Source: an uncultured Eubacteriales bacterium (GTDB lineage Bacteria; Bacillota; Clostridia; Peptostreptococcales; Anaerovoracaceae). From it: 15,892 nucleotides of DNA. The stretch spans positions 1 through 15,892 of the forward strand of contig CADBFL010000072.1 in the NCBI GenBank assembly GCA_902793875.1, in the 5' to 3' direction. Below, one piece after another: positions 1-6,560 of the stretch. A program made the translations under genes and the position numbers. How positions within the stretch are numbered: the first letter of the stretch is position 1; each line of letters opens with the position of its first letter. The notes under the pieces are model-generated. The model did no database searches. It was not told where the DNA came from and saw only the letters and a program-made list of their open reading frames with translations.

Positions 1-888
1 GCATATCTGGCGGAGTATGCTCTCTTCGGATTCCCTGTCGATTTCGATCGGCACTCTGCCCGGGAGCGATCCGAAGCAGAACCTGTCGGCGCATACGTAG
101 GTGCCTGTCTCTTCGATCAGCTTTATCATGCCGATGTCGTCGATCTCGGAGCCCACGACCATGACGCGGGCGCGCCACTTTTTGCCGTCCGGCTTTCTCT
201 TTTTTACCTCCTCGAGCGTCTCTCTCAGCTTGTCGATCACAAGATACTTAGGAGCAACATAGGTCGCGAGCGTCAGCACGTGGAACTCATAGCCCGTGAT
301 GCGCGGGTCGTCCTCCTTGCGGAAGTCGCCGAGCTCGCGGATGATGCGGCAGACCTCATTGTGCTCTTCGACCGCCTTCAGGATGGCCTCGTCGGAAACG
401 TCGATGCCGTACTTCTCCTTCAGAGGCTTCAGGATGTGGTTCTGACACTGGACTGTCAGGAGGTCCACGCCGTTCTCGTCCGCCTTGAGCGGGATCTCCA
501 TGAATTCATAGAAGAACTTGTCCTTGCCCTCATCCATTGTATGCAGCAGCTCCATGTTCTCTGCCGCTCGGTTCATCATCGTGCATCCGTCGGCGGCGAT
601 CAGGCAGTCGGCGAAGTTGAATCCGCCCTCGATCGCTCTCTCCAGCAGGGCCCTGCTCGTCTCGCACAGAAGACTGGTCATGTAGTATGTGGCCATGTCG
701 AGCGAGCCGGAATTAGGCGCAAAAAGACGAACCGAGAAAGCATTGCCGAGATTCATCAGCGGTTCCGGAAGGTTCTCGCACGTAAACGCCGCGCAGATCC
801 TGCCTTCCTTTTTCGCCTGCTCTATCAGTTCGTTGTTCGCATTCTGCAGGAGGTCTTCGAAATACAAAAGATGCTTAAGATCCTTCAT
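1..888 (-). CDS. 2-hydroxyacyl-CoA dehydratase subunit (HgdB/FldC/BcrC-like), partial
   Basis: This is the N-terminal 296 residues of a protein that runs off the left edge. It resembles the D component of 2-hydroxyacyl-CoA dehydratases, the [4Fe-4S] enzymes that remove water from 2-hydroxyacyl-CoA by a ketyl-radical mechanism during anaerobic amino-acid fermentation. Benzoyl-CoA reductase subunits share the fold. Visible marks are an early RICAAFTCENLPEPLMNLGN segment (the family's 'call on a partner, judge by name' region), Cys75 in LLCETSRALLE, Cys102 in AADGCTMMNR (family C-D-x-x-x-R region) and ADRFCFGSLPGR near residues 267-278, like the conserved D-x-x-C-x-G-x-R segment. ATG at 888 is preceded by GGAAAGAGGAGAGAGCGT, a good ribosome binding site. 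It has its own promoter and a leader hairpin upstream. The activator ATPase and partner subunit are not visible and may lie beyond the edge. The family is fairly sure; the substrate cannot be told. Confidence 0.85.
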   Translation of the reverse strand, partial: MKDLKHLLYFEDLLQNANNELIEQAKKEGRICAAFTCENLPEPLMNLGNAFSVRLFAPNSGSLDMATYYMTSLLCETSRALLERAIEGGFNFADCLIAADGCTMMNRAAENMELLHTMDEGKDKFFYEFMEIPLKADENGVDLLTVQCQNHILKPLKEKYGIDVSDEAILKAVEEHNEVCRIIRELGDFRKEDDPRITGYEFHVLTLATYVAPKYLVIDKLRETLEEVKKRKPDGKKWRARVMVVGSEIDDIGMIKLIEETGTYVCADRFCFGSLPGRVPIEIDRESEESILRQIC

Positions 889-936
889 ACGCTCTCTCCT
901 CTTTCCGTATTAAGTTGAAATATCCCTCTCATCAGT

Positions 937-977
937 AACAAAAAGTCCCGGCCCGGACCTCTCAGTTCGTGCCGGGA
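937..977 (-). terminator. Hairpin with U-tract in the leader of the dehydratase gene (terminator or attenuator)
   Basis: On the minus strand TCCCGGC (977-971) pairs perfectly with GCCGGGA (952-946), and CTTTTTGTT follows. This is an intrinsic-terminator layout with a long 18-nt loop. It lies downstream of a good promoter (1029-1001) and upstream of the dehydratase start at 888. It could therefore attenuate that gene rather than simply end the hydrolase transcript. Within the loop GTCC can pair with the later GGAC, giving a competing small hairpin. Confidence 0.6.
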
Positions 978-1000
978 TACGTTTTGTTATTCCTGCTAAA

Positions 1001-1029
1001 AGTGTAACCCAGGGGCTTTGTATTTTCAA
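1001..1029 (-). promoter_or_regulatory. Sigma-A-type promoter for the dehydratase gene
   Basis: On the minus strand there is a -35 TTGAAA (1029-1024), a 17-nt spacer and a -10 TACACT (1006-1001). The -35 matches consensus at 5 of 6 positions and the -10 at 4 of 6, at ideal spacing. The predicted transcript would start near 994, leaving a leader of about 105 nt that holds the hairpin at 977-937 before the start codon at 888. Confidence 0.5.
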
Positions 1030-1164
1030 GAATTATGTGCCGCGCGCCGAGGTGCAGGACCGATACGGGGCTGGCTCTCCCGGACTGTTACACGGCTCTT
1101 CTTCTTTTTAAGATCATTGCGGCAAGACCCGCCGATGACAGCATCATCACAGCGAGGGGCGCGC

Positions 1165-2052
1165 TCAGCTGACGTGAGAGATGAACTTCACTATCCTGTC
1201 TGTCGTCAGCGTCTGCTGTTCATATGGGCTTATCCCGGCCTTTCCGTCTCCCTCCTGCGGTCCGTAATATCCGAAGCCGGCGTGGTTGCCGCCCTCGATG
1301 ATCATTTCGGAACTGATCATGGGCCTGAACCCCCGGGACTCGTTGTATTCATACATGCTGAGGCATCCGTCGTCAGAGCCGTATATGCTCAGCAGCGCTT
1401 CGCTGCCCGGCACGGGCCTGGTCGGATAGGACGCGAGAAGGATGACCCCGTCCGCATCCCCGGGATTGTTTGAAGCATATTCAGACGCGACTATTCCTCC
1501 GAGGGAGTGCCCCATCAGGTACCAGTGGCCGTAGTTGTTGTAGCTGCTGTCGCTGTTGTTGTTGTCGTTGTTGCTGCTGTCGCTGCCGCTGCTTTTCTCG
1601 CTTCCGCTGCCGCCGCTTCCGATGATATCAGCAGCGGCGTTCGGTCTGAACACCGCCATGCGAAACGGCAGCTTCAGCAGGAAGCAGTCCGCGCCCTGTT
1701 CGGCCAGGCGGAACATGAGTGGCGCGTATGCGGTCTCCTCGACTTTTGCGCCGGGATAGAATACAACGGCGTTCTCACTTCCGGGGCCGTCAAAGAAGTA
1801 TGCGTTCCCGCTCTCGCTGACCTCCACGCCCCTGCCGCTTCTGAGATACTTCGCCGCTTTCGGGTCCGCGCGGTAGTAGTCCTGAAGGTAAACTAAAAAA
1901 CCCGCGGTGGCCAGCGATATGCTGACCGCCGCCGCGAGCATTATCCTCCTGCTGCGCGTCAGGTCTGTTTTTGCGGATATCCGGCGCGTCACCGCGTACC
2001 CCGCGCCGATGCACAGGACAAGCGCCAACACCAGAAATATTATGTGTTTCAC
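1165..2052 (-). CDS. Membrane-anchored alpha/beta hydrolase with Ser/Asn/Asp-rich insert
   Basis: This is a 295-residue alpha/beta-hydrolase-fold protein of the type found in many Firmicutes with an N-terminal membrane anchor. Two hydrophobic stretches (about residues 4-20 and 38-56) precede an extracytoplasmic catalytic domain. FYPGAKVEETAYAPL (98-112) fits the oxyanion-loop region. GHSLGG holds the nucleophile Ser183, YGSDDG (224-229) the likely acid, and GGNHAGFGYYG the likely catalytic His257. The start chosen is GTG at 2052, whose GTGA overlaps the TGA stop of the upstream reductase, so the two are probably translationally coupled; GGAG lies 11 nt upstream. A longer ATG start at 2133 would only add residues encoded inside the neighbour. 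Residues about 145-174 form a Ser/Asn/Asp/Gly low-complexity insert just before the strand leading to the nucleophile, where relatives have a short loop. The substrate is unknown. Confidence 0.85.
   Translation of the reverse strand: MKHIIFLVLALVLCIGAGYAVTRRISAKTDLTRSRRIMLAAAVSISLATAGFLVYLQDYYRADPKAAKYLRSGRGVEVSESGNAYFFDGPGSENAVVFYPGAKVEETAYAPLMFRLAEQGADCFLLKLPFRMAVFRPNAAADIIGSGGSGSEKSSGSDSSNNDNNNSDSSYNNYGHWYLMGHSLGGIVASEYASNNPGDADGVILLASYPTRPVPGSEALLSIYGSDDGCLSMYEYNESRGFRPMISSEMIIEGGNHAGFGYYGPQEGDGKAGISPYEQQTLTTDRIVKFISHVS
1531..1620. repeat. Trinucleotide-rich low-complexity tract inside the hydrolase gene
   Basis: The plus strand reads as runs of gtt, gct, gtc and gcc triplets. They encode the Ser/Asn/Asp/Gly insert at residues about 145-174 of the hydrolase. 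It keeps the reading frame, so unit gains or losses would change linker length rather than break the gene. Confidence 0.7.
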
Positions 2053-3188
2053 TTTGCCAGAAGCTCCGTGAATTTCTTCATCGTTCCCGGGATGTCGATG
2101 GTCTGCGGGCATACCGCGGCGCAGGCTCCGCATCCGATGCAGGCCGACGGCTTCTTGTCGTCAGGGAACGCTGCGAGGGCCATAGGAGCGATGAATCCTC
2201 CCTCCGTGTAGACATGCTCGTTGTAGAGTTCGAGCAGTCTCGGGATCTCGAGCTCCATCGGGCAGTTCGGCATGCAGTACCTGCAGGCTGTGCAAGGGAC
2301 AGTGCCCTCTCTTGCCTGTATGTCGCTGTGCGCGGCAGCCATCAGGATCGAGATCTCCTCTTCGCTGAGTGTTTTCTTCTCTTCGAAGAATGCGATGTTC
2401 TGCTTCATCTGCTCAGGGCTCGACATGCCGGAGAGTATCATTGTGACGCCCGGCACGGACTCGAGGTACGAGAACGCCCAGTTGACTGGCGTGAAGTCCG
2501 GTCTCAGTTTCGAAAGTTCTTTCTCTGCTCCGAGGCAGGACTGCGCGAGCTTGCCGCCGCGGAGGCCCTCCATGACCCAGATCGGGATGCCTCTTTTGTT
2601 GAGTTCTTCGACCTTGGCCTTCGCGTTCTGGAACTCGTAGTCGAGGTAGTTCAGCTGGATCTGGCAGAACTCCATGATGTCGCCGTTCTTTTCGAGGAAT
2701 CTCATCATGGTCTCGTAGGTGCCGTGGCACGAGAATCCGAGGTGCTTTATCCTTCCGTTCTTTTTCTGCTCGAGCAGATAGTCGCGCAGGCCGAACTCGT
2801 CGTTCACGTAAGCGTCGATATTGGTCTCGCATACGTTGTGGAAGAGATAGAAGTCGAAGTATTCCACCCTGCACTTTTCGAGCTGCTTTTCGAATATCTC
2901 CTCGTGCTTTCCGAAGTTCGAAAGGTCGTAGCCCGGGAACTTCGTCGCGATGCAGAAGTCCTTGTGGTCGTATTTCGAAAGCGCTTCTCCGACAGCGGTC
3001 TCGCTGTTTCCGCCGTGGTAGCCCCACGCCGTGTCGTAATAGTTGACGCCGTGGGCCATCGCGTAGTCGACCATCTCCTGCACTGCCGGCTGATCCGGCC
3101 TGTTGTCATCCCCGTCGATGACCGGGAGCCTCATGCATCCGAAGCCGAGGCCCGAAAGTTCTTTGTCCTGGAATTTGTTGTAGTACAT
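2049..3188 (-). CDS. Aldo/keto reductase with C-terminal dicluster ferredoxin domain (copy 1)
   Basis: This 379-residue protein has an N-terminal aldo/keto reductase TIM barrel (about 1-285) and a C-terminal 2[4Fe-4S] ferredoxin domain. AKR marks are GFGCMRLP near the start and a catalytic tetrad that by position is Asp52, Tyr57 (YYDTAWGYHGG), Lys83 (ATKFPG) and His117 (YLFH), followed by HLGFSCHG. The two clusters are Cys299/302/305/309 and Cys350/353/356/360, the second in CIGCGACAAVCP. Relatives are annotated only as 4Fe-4S aldo/keto reductases; linking NAD(P)H chemistry to low-potential electron carriers is an inference. ATG at 3188 follows AAAAGGAGAGTAT, an excellent site. An in-frame extension to 3305 would only translate the palindromic repeat. 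It is about two thirds identical by eye to the gene just upstream (AKR2) and ends overlapping the hydrolase start. Confidence 0.92.
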   Translation of the reverse strand: MYYNKFQDKELSGLGFGCMRLPVIDGDDNRPDQPAVQEMVDYAMAHGVNYYDTAWGYHGGNSETAVGEALSKYDHKDFCIATKFPGYDLSNFGKHEEIFEKQLEKCRVEYFDFYLFHNVCETNIDAYVNDEFGLRDYLLEQKKNGRIKHLGFSCHGTYETMMRFLEKNGDIMEFCQIQLNYLDYEFQNAKAKVEELNKRGIPIWVMEGLRGGKLAQSCLGAEKELSKLRPDFTPVNWAFSYLESVPGVTMILSGMSSPEQMKQNIAFFEEKKTLSEEEISILMAAAHSDIQAREGTVPCTACRYCMPNCPMELEIPRLLELYNEHVYTEGGFIAPMALAAFPDDKKPSACIGCGACAAVCPQTIDIPGTMKKFTELLAK

Positions 3189-3215
3189 ATACTCTCCTTT
3201 TCTCTTTTGAGTCGA

Positions 3216-3304
3216 TGAGTCGAAGGGGACTGAGTCGAAGGGGACGGTTCTTTTTGACTCATTACACGGGCAATGAGTCAAAAAGAACCGTCCCCTCTGA
3301 CTCA
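3216..3304. repeat. Palindromic intergenic repeat, copy 1 (24-bp arms)
   Basis: A perfect 24-bp inverted repeat (3240-3263 and 3272-3295) encloses an 8-nt loop, acacgggc. The arm core is ggggacggttctttttgac. A 15-nt direct duplication, tgagtcgaaggggac, sits beside it at 3216-3230 and 3231-3245. On the minus strand the element begins TGAGTCAGA, and its first three bases are the stop codon of AKR2 (3304-3302). Similar ggggacggttct-type palindromes occur in other anaerobe genomes as REP-like elements (recalled, not searched). In mRNA it would form a long stable hairpin between the two reductase cistrons. Confidence 0.9.
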
Positions 3305-4435
3305 TTTTATCATGGCTGCGAATTTCTTCATTATCTCAGGTATGTCTATCCGCTGCGGGCAGACTTTGACGCACTCGCCGCAGCCGATGCAGCTGCCGGG
3401 CAGCTTGTCCTCCGGGAATGCGGCCATGTCGCTTCGCGGCACCGTCTTCTTTTCGTTATACACATAGTCGTTGTACTCTCCGAAGAGCTCAGGTATAGGA
3501 AGCTGCTGCGGACACTTGGCCGTGCAGTATCTGCAGGCGGTGCACGGGACAGTCCCCTTGCCCTGGATATCGAAGTGGGCCGCGGTCAGCAGTGTCGCTA
3601 TATCGTCATCGGAAAGCTCCCTCTTCTCGCTGAAGAACTCTATGTTCTGCCTGAGCTGCTCCATGTTCGACATGCCCGAGAGTATCATGGTGACTCCCGG
3701 TATGGTCTCCAGGAAAGCGAAGGCCCAGTTTGCCGGCGTATAGTCCGGATTGCTCTTCGCGAGGAGCTTCTCGCCGCCGAGGCACGACTGCGCGAGCTTG
3801 CCTCCGCGGAGCCCCTCCATCACCCAGATAGGCATGCCAAGGTTGTTGAGGTATTCGACCTTGCTCTTTGCGTCCTGGAACTCGAAGTCTACGTAGTTCA
3901 GCTGGATCTGGCAGAACTCGATATTCTCGTAATACTTCTTCACGAAGCGGTGCATTGTCTCGAACGAGCCATGGCACGAGAACCCGAGGTGGCGTATCCT
4001 GCCCGCCTCTTTCTGCTTCAGCAGGTAGTTCATGAGTCCGAGCTCGTCGTCGAGGTACCACTCGATGTTCTCTTCCGTTACAGTGTGGAAGAGATAGAAA
4101 TCGAAATAGTCCGTTCTGCACTTTTCGAGCTGCTTTTCGAATATCTCTTCTTTTTTATCGAAGTTCCCGCGTTCGTATCCGGGGAATTTGCTTGCGAGAA
4201 AAAATCTGCTGCGCTCGTGCTTCGACAGGGCCTCTCCGATAACGCTCTCGCTGCTGCCCCCGTGGTAGCCCCACGCTGTGTCATAATAGTTGATGCCGTT
4301 TGCCATCGCATAATCGACCATCTCCTGCACAGCGGCAGGATCGGGTCTGTTTTCGTCACCGTCCAGCACCGGCAGCCTCATGCAGCCGAGGCCGAGGGCC
4401 GAAAGTTCTTTGTCCCGGAATCTGTTGCAGTACAT
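3302..4435 (-). CDS. Aldo/keto reductase with C-terminal dicluster ferredoxin domain (copy 2, AKR2)
   Basis: This 377-residue paralogue of the downstream gene has the same order: AKR barrel (about 1-285), then a 2[4Fe-4S] ferredoxin tail. The tetrad equivalents are Asp52, Tyr57, Lys83 (ASKFPG) and His117 (YLFHTV). Cluster cysteines are 298/301/304/308 and 349/352/355/359 (CIGCGECVKVCP). The start at 4435 is set by GAGAAAAGGAGGGAAT just upstream; the in-frame extension to 4513 would read through the palindrome. Both intergenic gaps around this gene hold the same palindromic repeat, and its stop TGA is the first codon of the repeat on that side. Both copies keep every catalytic and cluster residue I checked, so neither looks decayed. 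Differences cluster in the surface segment around residues 160-175 and the ferredoxin linker. Different substrates or partners are possible but unproven. Confidence 0.92.
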   Translation of the reverse strand: MYCNRFRDKELSALGLGCMRLPVLDGDENRPDPAAVQEMVDYAMANGINYYDTAWGYHGGSSESVIGEALSKHERSRFFLASKFPGYERGNFDKKEEIFEKQLEKCRTDYFDFYLFHTVTEENIEWYLDDELGLMNYLLKQKEAGRIRHLGFSCHGSFETMHRFVKKYYENIEFCQIQLNYVDFEFQDAKSKVEYLNNLGMPIWVMEGLRGGKLAQSCLGGEKLLAKSNPDYTPANWAFAFLETIPGVTMILSGMSNMEQLRQNIEFFSEKRELSDDDIATLLTAAHFDIQGKGTVPCTACRYCTAKCPQQLPIPELFGEYNDYVYNEKKTVPRSDMAAFPEDKLPGSCIGCGECVKVCPQRIDIPEIMKKFAAMIK

Positions 4436-4472
4436 ATTCCCTCCTTTTCTCTCTATGCGTCGATGAGTCGAA

Positions 4473-4558
4473 GGGGACGGTTCTTTTTGACTCATTGCCG
4501 TGTAATGAGTCAAAAAGAACCGTCCCTTCTGACTAAAAGAACCGTCCCTTCTGACTCA
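4473..4558. repeat. Palindromic intergenic repeat, copy 2 (23-bp perfect arms)
   Basis: The arms at 4474-4496 and 4504-4526 are a perfect 23-bp inverted repeat with the same arm sequence as the copy at 3240-3295. The 7-nt loop, gccgtgt, is close to the reverse complement of the other copy's loop. A 22-nt direct duplication follows (4513-4534 and 4535-4556, beginning aaaagaaccgtccc). On the minus strand the element again begins TGAGTCAGA exactly at a stop codon, here that of cooT (4558-4556). Confidence 0.9.
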
Positions 4559-4741
4559 TCCTCTGACGATGACGTAATTGTCCATCAGATCGACCTTCTC
4601 GAGCGAGCCGTCGAAGACCGTGCGTACACCCATCAGGTCCGTGAAGACGATCTTCCCTCCGTCGACCCTGATGTCCGCCACGTTCTTCGCGAGCAGGTTC
4701 TCGTCTCTAACTTCATTTTTATATACCGCAGATAAGCACAT
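4556..4741 (-). CDS. CooT-family nickel-binding protein
   Basis: This is a 61-residue protein with the features of the CooT family: an N-terminal Met-Cys (Cys2 is the nickel ligand in characterised CooT), the VYKNEV opening strand, a central VADIRVDGGKIVFTDLMG segment and an ending KVDLMDNYVIV. CooT proteins form small Ni-binding dimers linked to CO dehydrogenase maturation in Rhodospirillum rubrum. Many anaerobes carry stand-alone copies of unknown role. ATG at 4741 follows GGAGGGACAGCTG, a strong site 8 nt away. It is first in an apparent operon with the two Fe-S aldo/keto reductases; about 120 nt separates it from AKR2, mostly the palindromic repeat. No CO dehydrogenase gene is in view, so the nickel client is unknown. 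The family call is confident; the function is an inference. Confidence 0.85.
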   Translation of the reverse strand: MCLSAVYKNEVRDENLLAKNVADIRVDGGKIVFTDLMGVRTVFDGSLEKVDLMDNYVIVRG

Positions 4742-4777
4742 CAGCTGTCCCTCCTTCTTTCTTTTTCTTCAATGCAC

Positions 4778-4786
4778 AGTTTACCA
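4778..4786 (-). promoter_or_regulatory. Possible extended -10 element upstream of cooT
   Basis: On the minus strand TGGTAAACT fits an extended -10 (TG-n-TAAACT) 36 nt upstream of the cooT start. No convincing -35 is visible, so this is a weak prediction. It would place the start of the cooT-reductase-hydrolase transcript in the gap after the ClC gene. Confidence 0.25.
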
Positions 4787-4852
4787 CAGCCCGGCCGTCT
4801 GATGTGTTCGTAAAATGTGCAGCGCACAAAAGCTCTTCGCCGCAGCGGCCGC

Positions 4853-6442
4853 TCAGCCTTCGATCGTGTGGCAGGCCGCGTCGGTTATGGCCTCGACATC
4901 GGCGATGTCGTTCTCGCGGGTCAGTATCTCGAGCTCGTCGCCTCCCCTGAGTATGGTGTTGCCGTCGGGGATTATCTCTGCGCCGCCTCTTGTGACCGAA
5001 ACTATCAGGGTCCCGAGAGGGAGACCGAAATCCGCAACTCTCCTTCCGTCCATGTGCGAGCCCACGTGGACCTCCGTATCGAGGACCGTCTTTCGGTCGC
5101 GGAGCAGCGAGCTCACGCCCGCTGACGGCCGGCCGAGGCTGCGCTCGAGGAGCTGCGTGTATATCGGTTTTGCTCCGAGAGCCTCCGCGACCACATACGC
5201 CGTTAAAGATGTGAGCACCAGCGGCAGGAGCGAAGTGAAGTTGCCTGTCATCTCCGTAATGAGAACGACGCCTGTCACCGGGGCGCGCACTATGGCGGCG
5301 AAATATCCCGCCATGGCAACGACCGCAAATCCGGTCACATAACTCTGATCCATCCCCGCCTTGCCGAGCAGTTCCGAGAAGAGACCGCCCGTAAGCGCTC
5401 CAAGCACCAGCAGCGGAAGGAATATGCCTCCGGGCGAGCCCGAGCCGAAGCAGGCCGTCGAGAAAAAGAACCTGATCAGAAGCAGCAGGGCCAGAGCTCC
5501 GAGAGCGAATTCCCTGCGGCAGATCTGTCCGACCAGCCCGCTCCCGCTTCCGAGAGCTTCGGGGCAGACGAAGAACAGCAGGTATGCAATGGCAAATACC
5601 GCGAGCAGCCTTCCGAAGACCGCGGCTCTCGCTGCGAATACGGTCGGATGGAACCCGTCCTTTATGACGGCCGCGTCTTTGCCCGTCACCCTGCAGATGA
5701 TCCGCGCAAAGGCCCTGCCTGTCTTCTCCGACGCATCCTGCATGAAAGCGATCGTCCTGTTGTAGAACGCTCCGAAAATTCCGAGCAGGACGCCCAGCAG
5801 GACGAGCGCCCAGTACTGCCTGAGCGGGAGCGCTTTATCTACGGAGATATCGAAGACCGGCTGCAGGCCCAGTATGTTGGCTGCAACAAGCACTCCGGCC
5901 GAGAAATTCCTGTGCAGCTCCTCAAGGCTGAATATGGCTCCCGCGAGAGGAGCTCCGAAGGCGGCGGAAAGCCCCGCGCCGGCTCCGCATGTCAGCAGCA
6001 GCCTCTCTTCGGTGAGCGGCGCGCGCCTTGCCCTCGCAAAGCCCTTTCCGACCATGGCGCCGATCTGTATGCTCGGGCCCTCGCGCCCCAGCGCGAGTCC
6101 GCCGCCTATGGCAAGAGCGCAGCCCGCCATTTTGTCGGCGATCACTCTGCGCCAGTCCATGTCCTTCTGCCCGCGCAGCTCCGCTTCTGTTTGCGGTATG
6201 CCCGAGCCGCCTATGTCAGGCTCTGCCACCAGGAGGACAGTGATCGCTGCCGCGGCTGCGATCAGAACGCCTGCTGTGATCAGAGCGCCCGCAGCGCCCG
6301 ATAAGCACAGCTCCGCCATGCGTCCTCTAAGGCTGTCCGCTCCCGTAAGCATGAGCCTGAACAGCGATATCAGGGCGCCGGTGATCAGACCGGTCACCGC
6401 GCCCTCTCCTATTAGCCTGTATCTGAATCCTTTTGTTCCCAT
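4853..6442 (-). CDS. ClC-family H+/Cl- exchange transporter with RCK_C/TrkA-C-like tail
   Basis: This 529-residue membrane protein has all the ClC signature elements: GSGIP (79-83, anion-coordinating Ser), GREGP (119-123, gating Glu121), GSPGGIFLP (335-343) and the pore Tyr428 in KPIYTQLLE. FSLEEL holds the glutamate pair 174/175 that corresponds to the internal proton-transfer glutamate of the E. coli exchanger. This points to a coupled H+/Cl- antiporter rather than a channel. Residues about 450-525 form a cytosolic domain of RCK_C/TrkA-C type (VADFGLPLGTLIVSVTRGG, IPDGNTILRGGDELEIL), which commonly binds a regulatory ligand. ClC-F fluoride exporters have a different selectivity motif and this does not match them. 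ATG at 6442 has no clear Shine-Dalgarno; the upstream bases hold a small CCGGCATTGCCGG hairpin. It may serve acid resistance or charge balance. No partner is evident. Confidence 0.95.
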   Translation of the reverse strand: MGTKGFRYRLIGEGAVTGLITGALISLFRLMLTGADSLRGRMAELCLSGAAGALITAGVLIAAAAAITVLLVAEPDIGGSGIPQTEAELRGQKDMDWRRVIADKMAGCALAIGGGLALGREGPSIQIGAMVGKGFARARRAPLTEERLLLTCGAGAGLSAAFGAPLAGAIFSLEELHRNFSAGVLVAANILGLQPVFDISVDKALPLRQYWALVLLGVLLGIFGAFYNRTIAFMQDASEKTGRAFARIICRVTGKDAAVIKDGFHPTVFAARAAVFGRLLAVFAIAYLLFFVCPEALGSGSGLVGQICRREFALGALALLLLIRFFFSTACFGSGSPGGIFLPLLVLGALTGGLFSELLGKAGMDQSYVTGFAVVAMAGYFAAIVRAPVTGVVLITEMTGNFTSLLPLVLTSLTAYVVAEALGAKPIYTQLLERSLGRPSAGVSSLLRDRKTVLDTEVHVGSHMDGRRVADFGLPLGTLIVSVTRGGAEIIPDGNTILRGGDELEILTRENDIADVEAITDAACHTIEG

Positions 6443-6487
6443 CGTTTTCGCCCGGCAATGCCGGTGACTGAAATATCCAATATATCA

Positions 6488-6521
6488 GGAAGACGGAAAC
6501 GCGCATGCGTCCCCGTCTTCC
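6488..6521 (-). terminator. Hairpin after the giant surface-protein gene
   Basis: ggaagacgg (6488-6496) pairs with ccgtcttcc (6513-6521), and the loop region holds a further palindrome, cgcatgcg. It lies between the surface-protein stop (6561) and the ClC start (6442). On the minus strand only a loose A/T-rich stretch (TGATATATTGGATATTT) follows. The better T-run lies on the plus-strand side, where no gene reads. It probably ends or reduces read-through from the surface-protein gene. Confidence 0.5.
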
Positions 6522-6560
6522 TTTTGCTTTTTGCTATGGCTTCGTATCGAGCCGCTCAGA

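Noticed and set aside
2053..2133. Upstream ATG extension of the hydrolase start (to 2133)
   Set aside because: The extra residues are the out-of-frame reading of the reductase ferredoxin tail; the GTG at 2052 has stop-start coupling and yields the hydrophobic N-terminus typical of the family.
3189..3305. N-terminal extension of copy-1 aldo/keto reductase to 3305
   Set aside because: It would translate the palindromic repeat; the start at 3188 has an excellent ribosome binding site and matches the paralogue.
6447..6465. CCGGCATTGCCGG palindrome just upstream of the ClC start, considered as a regulatory site
   Set aside because: Only a 5-bp stem with a 3-nt loop; it may merely hinder translation and there is no second copy in view.
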